Assembly (NCBI GenBank): GCA_902476875.1
Contig: CABSFC010000139.1
Location: forward strand, 1 to 5,279
From: an uncultured Oscillibacter sp.
GTDB taxonomy: Bacteria; Bacillota; Clostridia; Oscillospirales; Oscillospiraceae
DNA: 5,279 nt
Reading direction: 5' to 3'
Positions 4,374 through 5,279 of the stretch are shown piece by piece; the first letter of the stretch is position 1; each line of letters starts with the position of its first letter. Below the pieces are notes generated by a model. The model was not told where the DNA came from. It did not search any database and saw only the letters and a program-made list of their open reading frames with translations. Made by a program: the position numbers and the translations under genes.

Positions 4374-5060
4374 ATGAAAAAAGTTTTGGTTTTGGAGGAC
4401 GAGTCCAGCATCCGCAGTTTTATCGTCATCAATCTGCGCCGGGGCGGCTATGATGTGATCGAGGCCGAGACCGGCGAGGAGGCCCTGGAGAAGCTCAAGG
4501 AGCACCCGGACACCAAGGTGGCGCTGCTGGACATCATGCTGCCCGGCATCGACGGGTTCGAGGTCTGCCGCCGCATCCGGGCCACCAACACGAAGATCGG
4601 CATCATCATGCTCACCGCCCGCTCCCAGGAGATGGACAAGGTGACGGGTCTGATGACCGGCGCCGACGACTATGTGACCAAGCCCTTCTCCCCGGCGGAG
4701 CTGACCGCCCGGGTGGACGCCCTGTTCCGCCGCGCCGGCGGGGAGGACCCCGTTCAGACCGGGGAGATCCGGCAGGACCCCTTCCTGCTGAACACCCGGA
4801 ACCGGACGCTGGAGAAAAACGGACAGCGCATCAAGCTGACCCAGGTGGAGTACTCCATCATGCGGGTCTTCATGGAAAACCCCGGCAAGGCCCTGTCCCG
4901 GGAGGAGATCCTGGACATGGTGTGGGGCCGGGACTACTTCGGCGAGCTGAAGATCGTGGATGTGAACATCCGCCGCCTGCGGCTGAAGATCGAGGACAAT
5001 GTGCAGAACCCGGTGTATATTACCACTGTCTGGGGCTATGGGTATAAGTGGGGGTTCTGA
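4374..5060 (+). CDS. OmpR/PhoB-family response regulator
   Basis: This is a complete 228-aa two-component regulator. The receiver domain spans about residues 1-120, with the acidic pocket E8/D9, phospho-acceptor D53 (LLDIMLPGIDG), switch residue T81 (IIMLTARSQ) and K103-P104 (DYVTKPFSP). The winged-helix DNA-binding domain spans about 130-228, with LTQVEYSIMRVFMENPGKAL, REEILDMVW, the recognition helix region VDVNIRRLRLKIE, and the final hairpin YITTVWGYGYKWGF. All catalytic residues are intact and the length is normal. It should bind DNA as a phosphorylated dimer and regulate transcription in the cytoplasm. It follows the lipoprotein gene by 25 bp, probably in one transcript. The partner histidine kinase often follows directly, but instead a hairpin-rich spacer and a copy of this gene's own 3' end follow. 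The target genes cannot be read from the sequence. Confidence 0.95.
   Translation: MKKVLVLEDESSIRSFIVINLRRGGYDVIEAETGEEALEKLKEHPDTKVALLDIMLPGIDGFEVCRRIRATNTKIGIIMLTARSQEMDKVTGLMTGADDYVTKPFSPAELTARVDALFRRAGGEDPVQTGEIRQDPFLLNTRNRTLEKNGQRIKLTQVEYSIMRVFMENPGKALSREEILDMVWGRDYFGELKIVDVNIRRLRLKIEDNVQNPVYITTVWGYGYKWGF
4997..5051 (+). repeat. 55-bp direct repeat, copy 1 (inside the response regulator)
   Basis: This segment encodes NVQNPVYITTVWGYGYKW, the wing of the DNA-binding domain. It is identical, base for base, to 5225-5279. The preceding base differs (A versus T). Confidence 0.95.
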
Positions 5061-5224
5061 GGCGGCCCCGCCGCGCATTGTCCGGGGCCCCGCACGGCGG
5101 GGCGCGCCGGAGGGCGCGCACAAGGTTTTCACCGGAGGTGAAAACCTTGGCGCAAGGCGGAATTCACTTCCGCCGCGCAGATGAAATCAAAAGGGCTCCC
5201 GCGGAGCGAAGCTGCGCGGGAAAT
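5061..5224. other. Hairpin-rich intergenic block
   Basis: No convincing gene is present. Five successive inverted repeats fill the block. GCCCCGCCG (5065-5073) pairs with CGGCGGGGC (5095-5103). GCGCGCC (5102-5108) pairs with GGCGCGC (5113-5119) around GGAG. CAAGGTTTTCACC (5121-5133) pairs with GGTGAAAACCTTG (5137-5149) around GGA. GGCGGAA (5156-5162) pairs with TTCCGCC (5168-5174). TCCCGCG (5197-5203) pairs with CGCGGGA (5215-5221), with an inner AGC-GAA-GCT. None is followed by a clear T-run, so they are not typical intrinsic terminators. The density suggests a dispersed intergenic repeat or structured RNA. Confidence 0.7.
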
Positions 5225-5279
5225 CAATGTGCAGAACCCGGTGTATATTACCACTGTCTGGGGCTATGGGTATAAGTGG
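5225..5279 (+). repeat. 55-bp direct repeat, copy 2, reaching the window edge
   Basis: An exact second copy of 4997-5051, offset by 228 bp. It stays in the same reading frame, and a frame opening at ATG 5181 runs through it to the edge (MKSKGLPRSEAAREI, then NVQNPVYITTVWG and onward). It is either a broken duplicate of the 3' end of the regulator gene, part of a 228-bp tandem duplication, or an assembly product. The true extent is hidden by the window end. Confidence 0.9.

Noticed and set aside
4317..5132. 271-aa minus-strand open frame
   Set aside because: It is antisense to a complete, well-conserved response regulator; no recognisable domain.
5147..5275. Short frame from TTG 5147 behind GGAGGTG
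   Set aside because: The Shine-Dalgarno-like bases sit in the loop and arm of a perfect 13-bp hairpin. The frame runs out of register through the 55-bp copy of the regulator gene, so it is probably not a gene.

Overview
The window looks like chromosomal DNA from a GC-rich gut clostridium, most plausibly Oscillospiraceae (Flavonifractor/Lawsonibacter/Oscillibacter-like). This placement is an inference from several signs: strongly GC-biased codons combined with Firmicute-type ribosome binding sites, an HPr/Crh-type protein, a DUF2798 membrane protein, a Gram-positive style lipoprotein and an OmpR-type regulator. No 16S or other marker gene is present to confirm it.

Layout, left to right. (1) 1-323 (+): the 3' end of a phage tail/baseplate gene (YmfQ/DUF2313-like). 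It stops directly at a perfect stem-loop. (2) 433-690 (-): a Crh/HPr-like protein that keeps the regulatory serine but has lost the catalytic histidine, with its own U-tract terminator. (3) 691-996: a divergent promoter region with twin A/T palindromes, a promoter for the rightward gene, and a strong terminator-like hairpin inside that gene's leader. (4) 997-1503 (+): a four-helix DUF2798 membrane protein. (5) 1542-2090 (+): an AT-richer patch with the C-terminal remnant of one small gene and an intact 109-aa conserved hypothetical gene, closed by a terminator. It looks like leftover accessory DNA. (6) 2091-2704: no protein gene. It holds GTTAGCA direct repeats and then three tandem ~150-bp structured repeats. 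(7) 2705-2791 (-): tRNA-Leu(CAA) with encoded CCA and a near-consensus promoter. (8) 2981-5060 (+): a likely operon of a lipoprotein with Asp-rich FG-GAP/VCBS-type loops, then an OmpR/PhoB response regulator. (9) 5061-5279: a block of consecutive hairpins, then an exact 55-bp copy of the 3' end of the response-regulator gene that runs into the window edge.

The lipoprotein and the response regulator are the only clear functional pair; a histidine kinase would be expected nearby but is not seen. The most interesting unexplained structure is the tandem repeat array. Each complete unit carries two mutually exclusive hairpins, the second followed by a U-tract, and the arms co-vary between copies, which suggests selection at RNA or hairpin level. 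The second most interesting is the terminal 55-bp duplication, which is either a real 228-bp tandem duplication or an assembly-graph artefact.
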